Shown here: positions 15,875-26,850 of the stretch, piece by piece
Numbering within the stretch: position 1 is the first letter of the stretch
How the letters are laid out: the number at the start of each line of letters is the position of its first letter
NCBI GenBank assembly: GCA_937952305.1
Contig: CALFZO010000006.1
Coordinates: forward strand, 62,001 to 126,000
Reading direction: 5' to 3'
Origin: an uncultured Anaerolineales bacterium
Lineage (GTDB): Bacteria; Chloroflexota; Anaerolineae; Anaerolineales; UBA6663
Length of the DNA stretch: 64,000 nt
Program-made: the position numbers and the translations under genes
The notes under the pieces: model-generated
What the model saw: the letters and a program-made list of their open reading frames with translations, nothing else
Told to the model about the DNA's origin: nothing
Databases searched by the model: none

Positions 15875-16284
15875 CAACTTCATACACCGCACAACGACGT
15901 CGACGAGGACGAGTAGGCTTCCCAGCCGCGGTCAGAGAGTCGGGCCCGGACAACTATCCAAGGGTGCAAGCCCGATCCGCGCGCCGAAGCCGAATGGACC
16001 TCCGAGTCGCCTGAGCGAACCGGCAGCCCCCTGCCGCACTAGCTTGGGCCGGACAGCAACCGTTACCCTGCCAGGCGATTAATGCCTCCGCCCGCCCCGC
16101 CGGGCGCCGGCAGCGTCGCCACAAGAGTGAGGCTGGCTTTGCAAACCCTGTTGTCATCACCAACAGGGTTTTTCTTTGGGGCAGGCCGGCCTCAGCAACT
16201 GGGTGGCACCACGAGACCTCTTCCCTCGTCCCAGGCAGGAGGAGTCTGGTTGGCAGGACCTGTCCGGTCTTGCTGGAGGTGCCC
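15875..16284 (+). promoter_or_regulatory. T-box leader with tryptophan (UGG) specifier
   Basis: The trpE leader has the parts of a T-box RNA, which reads the charging of a tRNA. Stem I: AGTA at 15912-15915; the helix GGCTTC (15916-15921) with GAAGCC (15986-15991); an AGAGAG bulge; the distal loop GGGTGCAAGCCC near 15962-15973; and in the specifier loop GAATGGACC, where TGG (15995-15997) is the Trp codon. The antiterminator is CTGGG-TGGCACCA-CGAG...CTCG-T-CCCAG (16199-16234), with the T-box bulge UGGCACC able to pair with the tRNA acceptor end. Uncharged tRNA-Trp should switch the operon on. CTCTTCC (16218-16224) can also pair with GGAGGAG (16239-16245). Confidence 0.88.
16143..16177 (+). terminator. 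intrinsic terminator hairpin inside the trp leader, upstream of the T-box bulge
   Basis: A perfect 11-bp stem AAACCCTGTTG/CAACAGGGTTT (16143-16153 with 16161-16171) has a 7-base loop and is followed by TTCTTT. It lies between Stem I and the T-box antiterminator, not after it as in textbook T-boxes. No U-tract hairpin is seen between the antiterminator and trpE. Confidence 0.75.
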
Positions 16285-17765
<1,481 letters not shown>

Positions 17766-17766
<1 letters not shown>

Positions 17767-17790
17767 CCACCGAGACACAGAGACGCAGAG
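17766..17790 (+). repeat. left copy of 25-base GAGACACAGAG repeat
   Basis: The left arm of the inverted pair; its first base is the last base of the trpE stop codon. It is related to the copy at 21907-21931 (22 of 25 identical). Confidence 0.7.
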
Positions 17791-17798
17791 CACAAGCT

Positions 17799-18173
17799 AT
17801 GGGTGAGGATCAGCTGACCGAGACCATCATTGGTGCCGCTATAGAAGTCCACAAAGCACTGGGACCGGGATTACTCGAATCGACCTACGAAACCTGTCTG
17901 GCGCATGAATTGGGCTTGCGGGGCTTGGAGGTTATTCGGCAGCGGCCGCTCCCGGTACGCTACAAAGGTCTGACTCTGGAAGACAGCTATCGTCCGGATC
18001 TTATCGTTGCCGAGCAGGTGATTGTGGAAATCAAGTCGGTCAGCGCGTTGCTTACGGTCCATCAGGCTCAACTTCGGACCTGCTTGAAGCTCACAGGACT
18101 CCGGGTGGGGCTGTTAATCAACTTCAACGTCGCCGTGCTCAAGAGCGGCCTCAAACGCATGGTCAACGGATAA
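17799..18173 (+). CDS. GxxExxY family protein (PD-(D/E)XK nuclease-like fold)
   Basis: A 124-residue protein of the GxxExxY family, named for the GLLESTYE block at residues ~27-34. The core DLIVAEQVIVEIKSV has the D...E-x-K spacing of PD-(D/E)XK nucleases (Asp before a strand, then ExK), so a nuclease fold is likely; no activity is established for the family as far as I know. The N-terminus (IIGAAIEVHKALGPG) is typical. It has ATG at 17799 and only a weak ribosome binding site. It is out of place in a trp operon and is bracketed by inverted repeats. Codon use is less GC-extreme than in the neighbours, which fits later arrival. Confidence 0.88.
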   Translation: MGEDQLTETIIGAAIEVHKALGPGLLESTYETCLAHELGLRGLEVIRQRPLPVRYKGLTLEDSYRPDLIVAEQVIVEIKSVSALLTVHQAQLRTCLKLTGLRVGLLINFNVAVLKSGLKRMVNG

Positions 18174-18179
18174 CGAATT

Positions 18180-18204
18180 CTCTGTGTCTCTATGTCTCTG
18201 TGGC
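18180..18204 (-). repeat. right copy of 25-base GAGACACAGAG repeat
   Basis: The right arm, inverted relative to 17766-17790, begins 6 bases after the GxxExxY stop codon. Confidence 0.7.
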
Positions 18205-18233
18205 CCATTCCTGCTCTCAGAAAGGAAGCTCGT

Positions 18234-19286
18234 ATGTCCAAACCCCGTCTACTCACCGGCGACCGGCCGACTGGCCGCCTGCACCTGGGCCACTACGTCG
18301 GCAGCCTGGCCAACCGGGTCAAGCTCCAGCACGAGTATGAGTCGTTCTTCATCATCGCCGACCTGCACACGCTGACCACGCGCCCGGAGCGCAATTTCAT
18401 CCGCGAGATCCCGCTCTATATCCGCGAGATCGTGCTGGATTACCTGGCCGTGGGCCTCGATCCGGCGGTCAGCACCATCTTCGTGCAGTCCGCCATCCCG
18501 GAGACGTACGCGCTCAACCTGCTGCTGGAGATGCTGGTGAGCGTGCCGCGCCTGGAACGCCTGCCGAGCCTCAAAGACATGGCCCGCGACGCCAACCTAG
18601 ACTCCATGCCCTTCGGCCTGCTGGGCTACCCGGTGCTGCAGGCCGTCGACATCCTGCTGCCGCGCGCGGCGGTGGTGCCGGTGGGCAAGGACAACCAGGC
18701 CCATGTCGAGCTGGCGCGCGAGCTGGCCCGGCGCTTCAACCTGCTCTACGGCCCGGTCTTCCCGGAGCCCGAGGCCCTGATCGGCACCGTGCCCACGCTG
18801 GTGGGCACCGACGGCAAGAGCAAGATGAGCAAGTCCGTGGGCAACGCCATCTTCCTCTCGGACGACGCCGCGACGGTGGAGGCCAAGGTCAAGCTGATGT
18901 ACACCGACCCCAACCGCCTGCGCGCCACCGACCCCGGCACGGTGGAGGGCAACCCGGTCTTCACCTATCACGACGCCTTCAACCCAGACCGGGCCGAGGT
19001 CGACGACCTCAAGGAGCGCTACCGGGCCGGGCGCGTCGGCGACGTGGAGGTCAAGGCCCGGCTGACGCGGGCCTTGAACGCCTTCCTGGAGCCGTTCCGC
19101 GAGAAGCGCGCCTACTACCTGGCGCATCCGCACATCGCCCAGGACGCGCTCGCCAGCGGCATCCGGCGCATGCAGGCCGAGGCCCAGGCGACCATGCGGC
19201 TGGTGCGCGAGGCCACCGGCCTGGCCTACTCGCTCGACCTGTTCGCGGACGAGGTGGATTTGTTCGGCGAATACGAAGGGCACTGA
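18234..19286 (+). CDS. trpS: tryptophanyl-tRNA synthetase
   Basis: A 350-residue class-I aminoacyl-tRNA synthetase that charges tRNA-Trp. The HIGH element is HLGH in RPTGRLHLGHYVGSL, and KMSKS is present exactly (SKMSKSVGN). The start at 18234 gives the normal family N-terminus and has AAAGGAAG 6 bases upstream; an earlier in-frame start falls in the repeat DNA. It is co-transcribed with trp biosynthesis genes, so the T-box that senses uncharged tRNA-Trp should control both tryptophan supply and its charging. If the inserted GxxExxY unit affects transcription, trpS and all later trp genes would be affected. Confidence 0.95.
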   Translation: MSKPRLLTGDRPTGRLHLGHYVGSLANRVKLQHEYESFFIIADLHTLTTRPERNFIREIPLYIREIVLDYLAVGLDPAVSTIFVQSAIPETYALNLLLEMLVSVPRLERLPSLKDMARDANLDSMPFGLLGYPVLQAVDILLPRAAVVPVGKDNQAHVELARELARRFNLLYGPVFPEPEALIGTVPTLVGTDGKSKMSKSVGNAIFLSDDAATVEAKVKLMYTDPNRLRATDPGTVEGNPVFTYHDAFNPDRAEVDDLKERYRAGRVGDVEVKARLTRALNAFLEPFREKRAYYLAHPHIAQDALASGIRRMQAEAQATMRLVREATGLAYSLDLFADEVDLFGEYEGH

Positions 19287-19291
19287 CACTC

Positions 19292-19365
19292 GACGAAAGA
19301 CGCCGGACGAACATCCGGCCGGGCGCGGGCCGCGCTCGGCCTTCGTCCTCCGGCCCACGTCCAGG
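19292..19365. repeat. GACGAAAGACG-type imperfect inverted repeat between trpS and trpG
   Basis: GACGAAAGACGCCGGACGAA starts at 19292, and a partly complementary stretch (GGCCTTCGTCCTCCGGCC) lies at about 19338-19355. It is the same type of sequence as at 459-543, 12806-12837 and 23814-23886. It fills most of the 87-base gap. Confidence 0.5.
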
Positions 19366-19373
19366 ACACTCAC

Positions 19374-19955
<582 letters not shown>

Positions 19956-20005
19956 CGGCGGGGCCGCGCCCGGCCTCCGTTCTCCAGCCACCCAGGAGCA
20001 ACGCT

Positions 20006-21040
20006 ATGCTCAAACCCTTTATCGCCAAAGCCATCAACCGCCAGGACCTGAGCGCCGCCGAAGCCGAAGCGGCCATGAACGTCATCATGACTGGCCAGGC
20101 CACCCCGGCCCAGATCGGCGCCTACCTGACCGCCCTGCGCATGAAGGGCGAGACCGTGGACGAGATCACGGGTTCGGCCCGCGCCATGCGCGCCAACGCC
20201 GTGCCGGTGCCTCTGGCCCGGCGCGAGGCCCCGGTCTACGATACGGCCGGGACCGGCGGCGACGGCGCGCACACGTTCAACATCTCGACGGCGGCCGCCT
20301 TCGTCATCGCCGGCGCCGGACGAGTCGTGGCCAAGCACGGCAACCGGGCGGCCTCGTCGCAGTGCGGCAGCGCCGACGTCCTGGCCGCGCTGGGCATCAG
20401 CCTGGACCTGACGCCGGACCAGGTCGGGCGCGCCATCGCCGAACTGGGCATCGGCTTCCTGTTCGCGCCCAAGTTCCACCCAGCCATGCGTCACGCGGTC
20501 GGCCCGCGCAAGGAACTGGGCCAGCGCACCATCTTCAACGTCCTCGGACCGCTCACCAACCCGGCCGGCGCCGACGTGCAGCTGATCGGCGTCTACAGTC
20601 CGGCGCTCACCGAGCCGCTGGCCCGCGTCCTGGGCGAACTCGGCTCCCGGGCCGCCCTGGTGATCCACGGCGCCGGCGGGACCGATGAGCTCAACGCGGC
20701 CGGCCCCAACCGGGTCAGCCATCTGCGCGACGGCGCGGTGACGACGTTTGACCTGGACCCCGCCGAACTGGGCCTGGCCCGGGCCACCGTGGCGGATTTG
20801 CGCGGCGGGACGCCCGACGAGAGCGCGGTCATGCTGCGCGCCCTGCTCGGCGGCCAACTGCCGGGTGCGCGGCAAGACGCCATCCTGCTGAATGCGGCCG
20901 CGGCGCTGGCCGCCGAGACCGGGGATTTCCGGGCCGCCCTGGCCGAAGCGCGTGACACGCTCGCTTCCGGCGCGGCCTTGCGGAAACTCGACGCCCTGGT
21001 GGCGTTCAGCCGCGCGCACGCGCCGACGCCGGTTGAGTGA
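20006..21040 (+). CDS. trpD: anthranilate phosphoribosyltransferase
   Basis: A 344-residue enzyme that joins anthranilate to phosphoribosyl pyrophosphate, the second step of the pathway. The PRPP-binding block is DTAGTGGDGAHTFNIST; KHGNRAASSQCGSADVL and HPAMRHAVGPRKELGQRTIFN are further signature blocks, and the N-terminal helical domain (AEAAMNVIMTG) is intact. ATG at 20006 with GGAG 8 bases upstream is preferred over an in-frame start at 19934 that overlaps trpG. Length and motifs are normal for the family. Confidence 0.95.
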   Translation: MLKPFIAKAINRQDLSAAEAEAAMNVIMTGQATPAQIGAYLTALRMKGETVDEITGSARAMRANAVPVPLARREAPVYDTAGTGGDGAHTFNISTAAAFVIAGAGRVVAKHGNRAASSQCGSADVLAALGISLDLTPDQVGRAIAELGIGFLFAPKFHPAMRHAVGPRKELGQRTIFNVLGPLTNPAGADVQLIGVYSPALTEPLARVLGELGSRAALVIHGAGGTDELNAAGPNRVSHLRDGAVTTFDLDPAELGLARATVADLRGGTPDESAVMLRALLGGQLPGARQDAILLNAAAALAAETGDFRAALAEARDTLASGAALRKLDALVAFSRAHAPTPVE

Positions 21041-21096
21041 GTGGGTCGCTGGGCGGACGGGTCCGACAACATGGCGGCGGCTCTGGGGCAAAGACT

Positions 21097-21939
21097 GTGA
21101 ACAATCGACTGCTCGAAATCCTGGCACACAAACGGACCGAGATCGAGCGCCTGAACCTGGCCGAAGAAAAAGCGCGCGTCGCGGAGGCGCCGCCGGCCCG
21201 GGACTTCCTGGCAGCGCTCACCCCGGCCCGCCTCGCGCGGGCGGAGCAGGCCGGCAGCGCCCCGCGCCTGATCGCCGAGCTCAAGCGCGCTTCGCCGTCG
21301 CGCGGGCTGCTGGCCCCGCACCTGGATCTGCCCGCGCTGGCCCGGCTCTATGCCGCCAACGGCGCGGCCGCCCTGTCTGTGCTCACCGATGAGAAGTTCT
21401 TCCTCGGGCACCTAGACACGCTGCGGACGCTGGCGCGCGCGGAGCCGGCGCTGCCGCCGCTGCTGCGCAAAGACTTCATCCTGGCGGAGGTCCAGATCTA
21501 CCAGAGCCGGGCCGCCGGCGCGGATGCCATCCTGCTCATCGTCGCCGCCCTGGACGACGCCGCGCTGGCCGGCCTGCACGCCCTGGCCACGGGCCTGGGC
21601 CTGACCGTGCTGGTGGAGGTGCACTCAGCGGCCGAGGTGGAGCGCGCCCTGCGCGTTCCGGGTCTGCGCCTGGTGGGCGTCAACAACCGCGACCTGACCA
21701 CGTTCGAGGTCAGCCTGGAGACGACGGCGCGTCTGCGGCCGCTCATTCCAGCCGCGCTCACGGTCGTGTCTGAATCCGGCCTCTTCACGGCCGCGGACGC
21801 GCGCCGGGCGGCGGCCCTCGGCGCCGACGCCATCCTGGTGGGCGAGGCCCTGGTGACCGCGCCGGACATCGCGGCCAAAGTCCGGGAATTAGCGGGAGTG
21901 CAGTCGGCCACAGAGACACCGAGACCCAGAGACTCTTAA
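21097..21939 (+). CDS. trpC: indole-3-glycerol phosphate synthase
   Basis: A 280-residue TIM-barrel enzyme that closes the indole ring. Family blocks are ILAHKRTEIERL at the N-terminus, AELKRASPSRG, LSVLTDEKFF, LRKDFILAEVQIYQSRAAGAD, VGVNNRDL and SESGL. The start GTG at 21097 gives the usual N-terminus; a GTG at 21037 overlapping the trpD stop would add 20 low-complexity residues. The last ~11 residues (SATETPRPRDS) and the stop lie within repeat DNA related to the copies that flank the GxxExxY gene, so the native C-terminus seems to have been replaced. Confidence 0.93.
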   Translation: MNNRLLEILAHKRTEIERLNLAEEKARVAEAPPARDFLAALTPARLARAEQAGSAPRLIAELKRASPSRGLLAPHLDLPALARLYAANGAAALSVLTDEKFFLGHLDTLRTLARAEPALPPLLRKDFILAEVQIYQSRAAGADAILLIVAALDDAALAGLHALATGLGLTVLVEVHSAAEVERALRVPGLRLVGVNNRDLTTFEVSLETTARLRPLIPAALTVVSESGLFTAADARRAAALGADAILVGEALVTAPDIAAKVRELAGVQSATETPRPRDS

Positions 21940-21949
21940 CCTCTGTGGC
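21907..21949 (+). repeat. third GAGACACAGAG-type repeat, overlapping the trpC 3' end
   Basis: 21907-21931 matches the 25-base repeat at 17766 in 22 of 25 positions. A short inverted arm CTCTGTGGC (21941-21949) pairs with GCCACAGAG (21907-21915). The trpC stop codon lies in the loop. Confidence 0.7.
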
Positions 21950-21958
21950 AGGACAACG

Positions 21959-22597
21959 ATGCAGATCAAGATTTGCGGTCTGACCACGCTCGCCGACGCT
22001 CTGGCCGCGCTGGACGCCGGCGCGGATTACCTGGGCTTCAACTTCTATCCCAAGAGCCCGCGCTACCTGACGCCGGACGCCTGCGCGGCGATCACGGCCG
22101 AGGTCCGGCGTCGTTCGTCCACGGTGCGCCTGGTCGGCATCTTCGTCAACGAACCGCCCGCGCGCGTCGCCGCGCTCCTGGCCCAGGCTGGGTTGGACCT
22201 GGCGCAGCTGCACGGCGCTGAGACCCCGGAAGATCTGCCCGCGTTGGCGGGCCGCGCCTTCAAGGCCTTCCGTGGCCTGGGTGAACAGCACGCTGAGTTC
22301 GCGGACGCCGGCCCTGGCGCGCCGGCCTTCCTCGTCGATGCCTACTCGGCCGTGCTCTACGGCGGCACCGGCCGCACCGCCGACTGGCCCGGGGCGCGGG
22401 CGCTGGCCGCGCACTATCCGCTTTTCCTGGCCGGCGGCCTCACCCCGGACAACGTCGCGGACGCCATCGCCCAGGCGCGGCCGTGGGGCGTCGACGTGGC
22501 CAGCGGCGTGGAGAGCGCGCCCGGCCGGAAGGATCACGCGAAAGTAAGTGCCTTCATTGAAAGCGCCCGCCGAGCCGGCGCGCAGCTGAGCAGCTAA
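21959..22597 (+). CDS. trpF: phosphoribosylanthranilate isomerase
   Basis: A 212-residue TIM-barrel enzyme that isomerises phosphoribosylanthranilate. The N-terminal KICGLT carries the catalytic Cys, and the general acid Asp sits in FLVDAYS. LGFNFYPKSPRY, GIFVNEPP, QLHGAE and LAGGLTPDNV are standard blocks. It starts 19 bases after the trpC stop, directly behind a repeat hairpin, with no obvious ribosome binding site (GGCAGGA only). Gene order C-F-B-A is common. Nothing suggests loss of function. Confidence 0.94.
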   Translation: MQIKICGLTTLADALAALDAGADYLGFNFYPKSPRYLTPDACAAITAEVRRRSSTVRLVGIFVNEPPARVAALLAQAGLDLAQLHGAETPEDLPALAGRAFKAFRGLGEQHAEFADAGPGAPAFLVDAYSAVLYGGTGRTADWPGARALAAHYPLFLAGGLTPDNVADAIAQARPWGVDVASGVESAPGRKDHAKVSAFIESARRAGAQLSS

Positions 22598-22615
22598 ACA
22601 AGAGGTAGCCCGACT

Positions 22616-23812
<1,197 letters not shown>

Positions 23813-23813
23813 G

Positions 23814-23886
23814 GAAGACGAAGGACGAATAACGGATGACCGATGACGAACGCCCGGCTTGTTTTCGCCCATCGTCCGTGGTCTTC
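23814..23886. repeat. GAAGACGAAGGACGA inverted repeat between trpB and trpA
   Basis: GAAGAC (23814-23819) and GGACGA (23823-23828) pair with TCGTCC (23872-23877) and GTCTTC (23881-23886), enclosing ~43 bases. It is the clearest inverted example of the GACGAAGGACGA family in the window and fills the gap before the trpA ribosome binding site. Confidence 0.6.
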
Positions 23887-23900
23887 GCCAGGAGGCGCCC

Positions 23901-24668
23901 ATGACCCGCTTAGCCAACGCTTTTGACCGCCGGCCCACCTTCATGCCCTATTACCCGCTCGGCTTTCCAACACCGGCGCTGTCCGTGGACGTGATCGAGG
24001 CGCTGGCCCGGAACGGCGCCGATCTGATCGAGGTGGGATTGCCGTTCTCGGACCCGCTCGCCGACGGGCCGGTGATTCAACGCGCCACCCAGATCGCGCT
24101 GCAGCAAGGGCTGACGGTCGCCAAAGCCCTGCAGGCCGTGGCGGAGTTGCGGGCGCGCGGCGTCACCACCCCGCTCGTCCTGATGGGCTACTTCAACCCG
24201 CTGCTGGCGTACGGCCTGGAACGGCTGGCCCGCAAGGCGGCCGAGGCCGGCGCGGACGGCTTCATCGTGCCGGACCTGCCGCCGGAAGAGGCGGCCGAGT
24301 TCGAGGCCGCCATCGCGCCGCTGCCGCAGATCCGCATGGTGGCGCCGACCACGCCGGATGAACGGCTGGCGGCCGTCCTGAGCGAGGCGCGCGGCTTCGT
24401 CTACATGGTTTCGCTGACCGGGGTCACAGGCGCGCGCACGGCGCTGGCGGAGGGGTTGGCCGAGTTCGTGGGGCGGGTGCGCGCCCACACCGCGCTGCCC
24501 GTCTGTGTGGGTTTCGGCATCGGCACGCCCGAGCAGGCGCAGGCCGTGGGCGCGCTCGCCGACGGCGTCATCGTCGGCTCGGCCTGCGTGCGCGCCATCG
24601 GCGAGAGCGCGGACCCGGTGCGGACGGCCGCCGACTTCGCCCGCGCCTTCAAGGCGGCGCTGGCATAG
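23901..24668 (+). CDS. trpA: tryptophan synthase alpha chain
   Basis: A 255-residue TIM-barrel enzyme that cleaves indole-3-glycerol phosphate to indole, which is channelled to TrpB. The catalytic Glu lies in LIEVGLPFSDPLADGP, with the catalytic Asp in the same block. LMGYFNPLLAYG, GFIVPDLPPEE and GFGIGTPEQ are typical. ATG at 23901 with AGGAGGCG just upstream is preferred over an in-frame start at 23859 within the repeat. It is the last gene of the trp operon. No terminator hairpin is seen in the 34 bases before the convergent regulator gene. Confidence 0.95.
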   Translation: MTRLANAFDRRPTFMPYYPLGFPTPALSVDVIEALARNGADLIEVGLPFSDPLADGPVIQRATQIALQQGLTVAKALQAVAELRARGVTTPLVLMGYFNPLLAYGLERLARKAAEAGADGFIVPDLPPEEAAEFEAAIAPLPQIRMVAPTTPDERLAAVLSEARGFVYMVSLTGVTGARTALAEGLAEFVGRVRAHTALPVCVGFGIGTPEQAQAVGALADGVIVGSACVRAIGESADPVRTAADFARAFKAALA

Positions 24669-24702
24669 GCCGAGTCGTCCTTCCAGCGCCGGCCGGGCCG
24701 TC

Positions 24703-25353
24703 TCACTCGCGCCGCACCACGCCTTCGCGCCAGGCCAAAACGGCCGCCTGCGTCCGGTCGGCCAGATGCAGCTTGCTCAGGATGTTGCTGACGTAGCCCT
24801 TGACCGTGTTCTCGCTGATCACCAACTGCGCGGCGATGTCGGCGTTGTTCAGGCCGGTGGCGATCAACTTGAGGATCTCCAACTCGCGCTCAGTCAACTC
24901 GGCCAGGCCGGGGGAGGCCGCGCGGCGCGCGCCGTGCAGCTCTTGCAGCACCCGGGTGGCGACGCGCGGGTGCAGGCTGGCCTCGCCGCGCGCGGCCCGG
25001 CGCACGGCCTCGGCCAGCTCCTCCATCCGCACGCTCTTCAACAGGTATGAGATCGCGCCCGCGCGCAGCGCCGGGAAGATGTGCTCGTCGTCGTGATAGC
25101 TGGTGAGCACCACCACCTGGGTGCGCGGGCTGGCCTGCCTGACCCGGCGCGTGGCTTCCACGCCGTCCATCCCCGTCATCAACAGGTCCATCAACGCCAC
25201 ATCCGGCACATGCTCGGCGGCCAGCGTCACCGCCTGCTCACCGGACTCGGCTTCGGCCACCACCCGCAGATCCGGCTGCGCGTCCAGAAAAGCGCGCACA
25301 CCCTGCCGGACGATAGCGTGGTCGTCGGTGATCAGGATCGTGATCGGATTCAT
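24703..25353 (-). CDS. NarL/LuxR-family response regulator
   Basis: A 216-residue DNA-binding regulator. The receiver domain (~1-120) has the acidic pair DD at 10-11, phospho-acceptor D56 and a Lys in YLLKSV. The C-terminal LuxR-type helix-turn-helix (~148-210) reads LTERELEILKLIATGLNNADIA and NTVKGYVSNILSKL. Its ATG overlaps the stop of the histidine kinase by four bases (ATGA), so the pair is translationally coupled. It probably controls the ABC transporter genes upstream in the same operon, but no operator was identified. Confidence 0.93.
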   Translation of the reverse strand: MNPITILITDDHAIVRQGVRAFLDAQPDLRVVAEAESGEQAVTLAAEHVPDVALMDLLMTGMDGVEATRRVRQASPRTQVVVLTSYHDDEHIFPALRAGAISYLLKSVRMEELAEAVRRAARGEASLHPRVATRVLQELHGARRAASPGLAELTERELEILKLIATGLNNADIAAQLVISENTVKGYVSNILSKLHLADRTQAAVLAWREGVVRRE

Positions 25354-26810
25354 GGCTTCTGCTCCGTGGCGCCGGGCCCCGGCACCCAGACGCTGACGCG
25401 CGTGCCGCGCTCGGGCGCGCTCTCCACCTGCAGCGTCCCGCCCAGGGCCGCGGCCCGCTCCTGCATAGACCGCAGCCCCACGCCGCTGGGCGCCTCGGCC
25501 AGGTCAAAGCCGGCGCCGTCGTCGGCCAGCGTCAGGACAGCGCCGTCTGGGCGATAGTCCAAGACGATCTCCACGCGCCGGGCGCCGCTGTGCCGGGCGA
25601 CGTTGGCCAGCGCCTCCTGCGCGATCCGGTACAGGGCCTGCTCCTGCTCGGGCGTCAGGCGGCCCTCGCTTGACAGGCGGCAGTCCGCAGGCAGGCCGGT
25701 CTGGCGTGACCAGTCGGCAGCGTAATCGCGCAGCGCCGCCGCCAGGCCGCGTCCCTCCAACGCAGGCGGGCGCAGCTCCAGGATGAGATGCGCCAGTTCC
25801 TGGCGCAGCCCATCCATTAGCTCTTCGGCCTGCCTCAGGCGCGCCTCGGCCGCGGCCGGGTCCTGGCGCAGCAGCGCCCGCGCCGCCCCCAACTGCGCCG
25901 AGGCGGCAAAAGCCTGCTGCTTGACGCTATCGTGCAGGTCCAGCGCCAAACGGTTACGCTCCTCGGCCACGGCCAACTCCTGGCGGGTCGCCAACAAGGT
26001 CTGCAATTGCTGCGCCATCCCGTTCAGGCGGCGGGCCAGGTGCCCTAGTTCGTCCTGGGATTGGTCGCGCACCAAGGCGGAGAAATCGCCAAGGCTCCAG
26101 GCCTCGGCCGCCTGCGCCATCTTCCCCAGGCGGCGCGTCAGCCCCTGCGCGATGATGAAGCCGAAGAACAGGCCGATCACGCCCGCGATCGGTGTCATGA
26201 CGCACAAGGTCGGGAGCAAGGACACCAGGGCGATGGCCGGCAGAAAATTGGCCTCCTCGTCGGTCGAGTCAGCGCGTACCAACAGGACCCCGGCCACGCC
26301 GCCGGCCTCGTTAAAGATCGGGGCGGCGGCATAGAAGAAGCTGGCCTCCCGCCCGAAGAGCTGGTCCGGATCGGCCTGGCCGGCTGAAGCCGCCGCCAGC
26401 AGTTGTCCCGCCAGCCCGGCCGGGGCAGCGTCCGTGTCGGCCTGGTTCACGCCCAGCAGGCCGCCGTCAGCGTCAAAGACCCACACCACGGCTTCGCCGC
26501 TCGCGTCCAGATCCAGGCTGTACTGCAGCCAGCCGGTGTTGATGATGTACCACGGGCCGCGCCGGGCCAACTCCCGAAACCAGCGCGCCACCTCGGCCCG
26601 GTCACGGGCCAGCACCGCCGGCCGGATCTCCTCGGTCTTGGCGGCCAGCGCCTGGGCCAGCGCCCGCGGCAGATCGTCCGACCGGAAGATCACGGCGGCG
26701 ATGAAGACCAGGAAGGCCGCCAGCAGCACAGCGCTGGCGATGGCGGTCACGACCGTGTAGGCCAGGGTCAGCCGCCAGCCCAGACGCTTGAAGGGCGAAA
26801 TCCCGCGCAT
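25350..26810 (-). CDS. NarL-type sensor histidine kinase with HAMP domain
   Basis: A 486-residue membrane kinase. A first span (~15-40), an extracellular sensing region (~45-205, with Trp-rich WYIINTGWLQYS), a second span (~207-232), HAMP (~230-285), then a HisKA_3 domain with phospho-His in ALDLHDSVKQQ, and an HATPase_c with AQEALANVARHSG (N-box) and DDGAGFD (G1). It would phosphorylate the regulator encoded directly downstream. The N-terminus is uncertain: a TTG at 26825 adds five residues. It lies 40 bases after the ABC permease stop. Confidence 0.92.
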   Translation of the reverse strand: MRGISPFKRLGWRLTLAYTVVTAIASAVLLAAFLVFIAAVIFRSDDLPRALAQALAAKTEEIRPAVLARDRAEVARWFRELARRGPWYIINTGWLQYSLDLDASGEAVVWVFDADGGLLGVNQADTDAAPAGLAGQLLAAASAGQADPDQLFGREASFFYAAAPIFNEAGGVAGVLLVRADSTDEEANFLPAIALVSLLPTLCVMTPIAGVIGLFFGFIIAQGLTRRLGKMAQAAEAWSLGDFSALVRDQSQDELGHLARRLNGMAQQLQTLLATRQELAVAEERNRLALDLHDSVKQQAFAASAQLGAARALLRQDPAAAEARLRQAEELMDGLRQELAHLILELRPPALEGRGLAAALRDYAADWSRQTGLPADCRLSSEGRLTPEQEQALYRIAQEALANVARHSGARRVEIVLDYRPDGAVLTLADDGAGFDLAEAPSGVGLRSMQERAAALGGTLQVESAPERGTRVSVWVPGPGATEQKP

Positions 26811-26850
26811 CGCCGGATTGTACAACTGATCCCGGACCGGCGGCCGGGCC

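Noticed and set aside
24669..24702. Possible bidirectional terminator between trpA and the response regulator gene
   Set aside because: Only a short GC-rich partial dyad is present, with no U-run on either strand.
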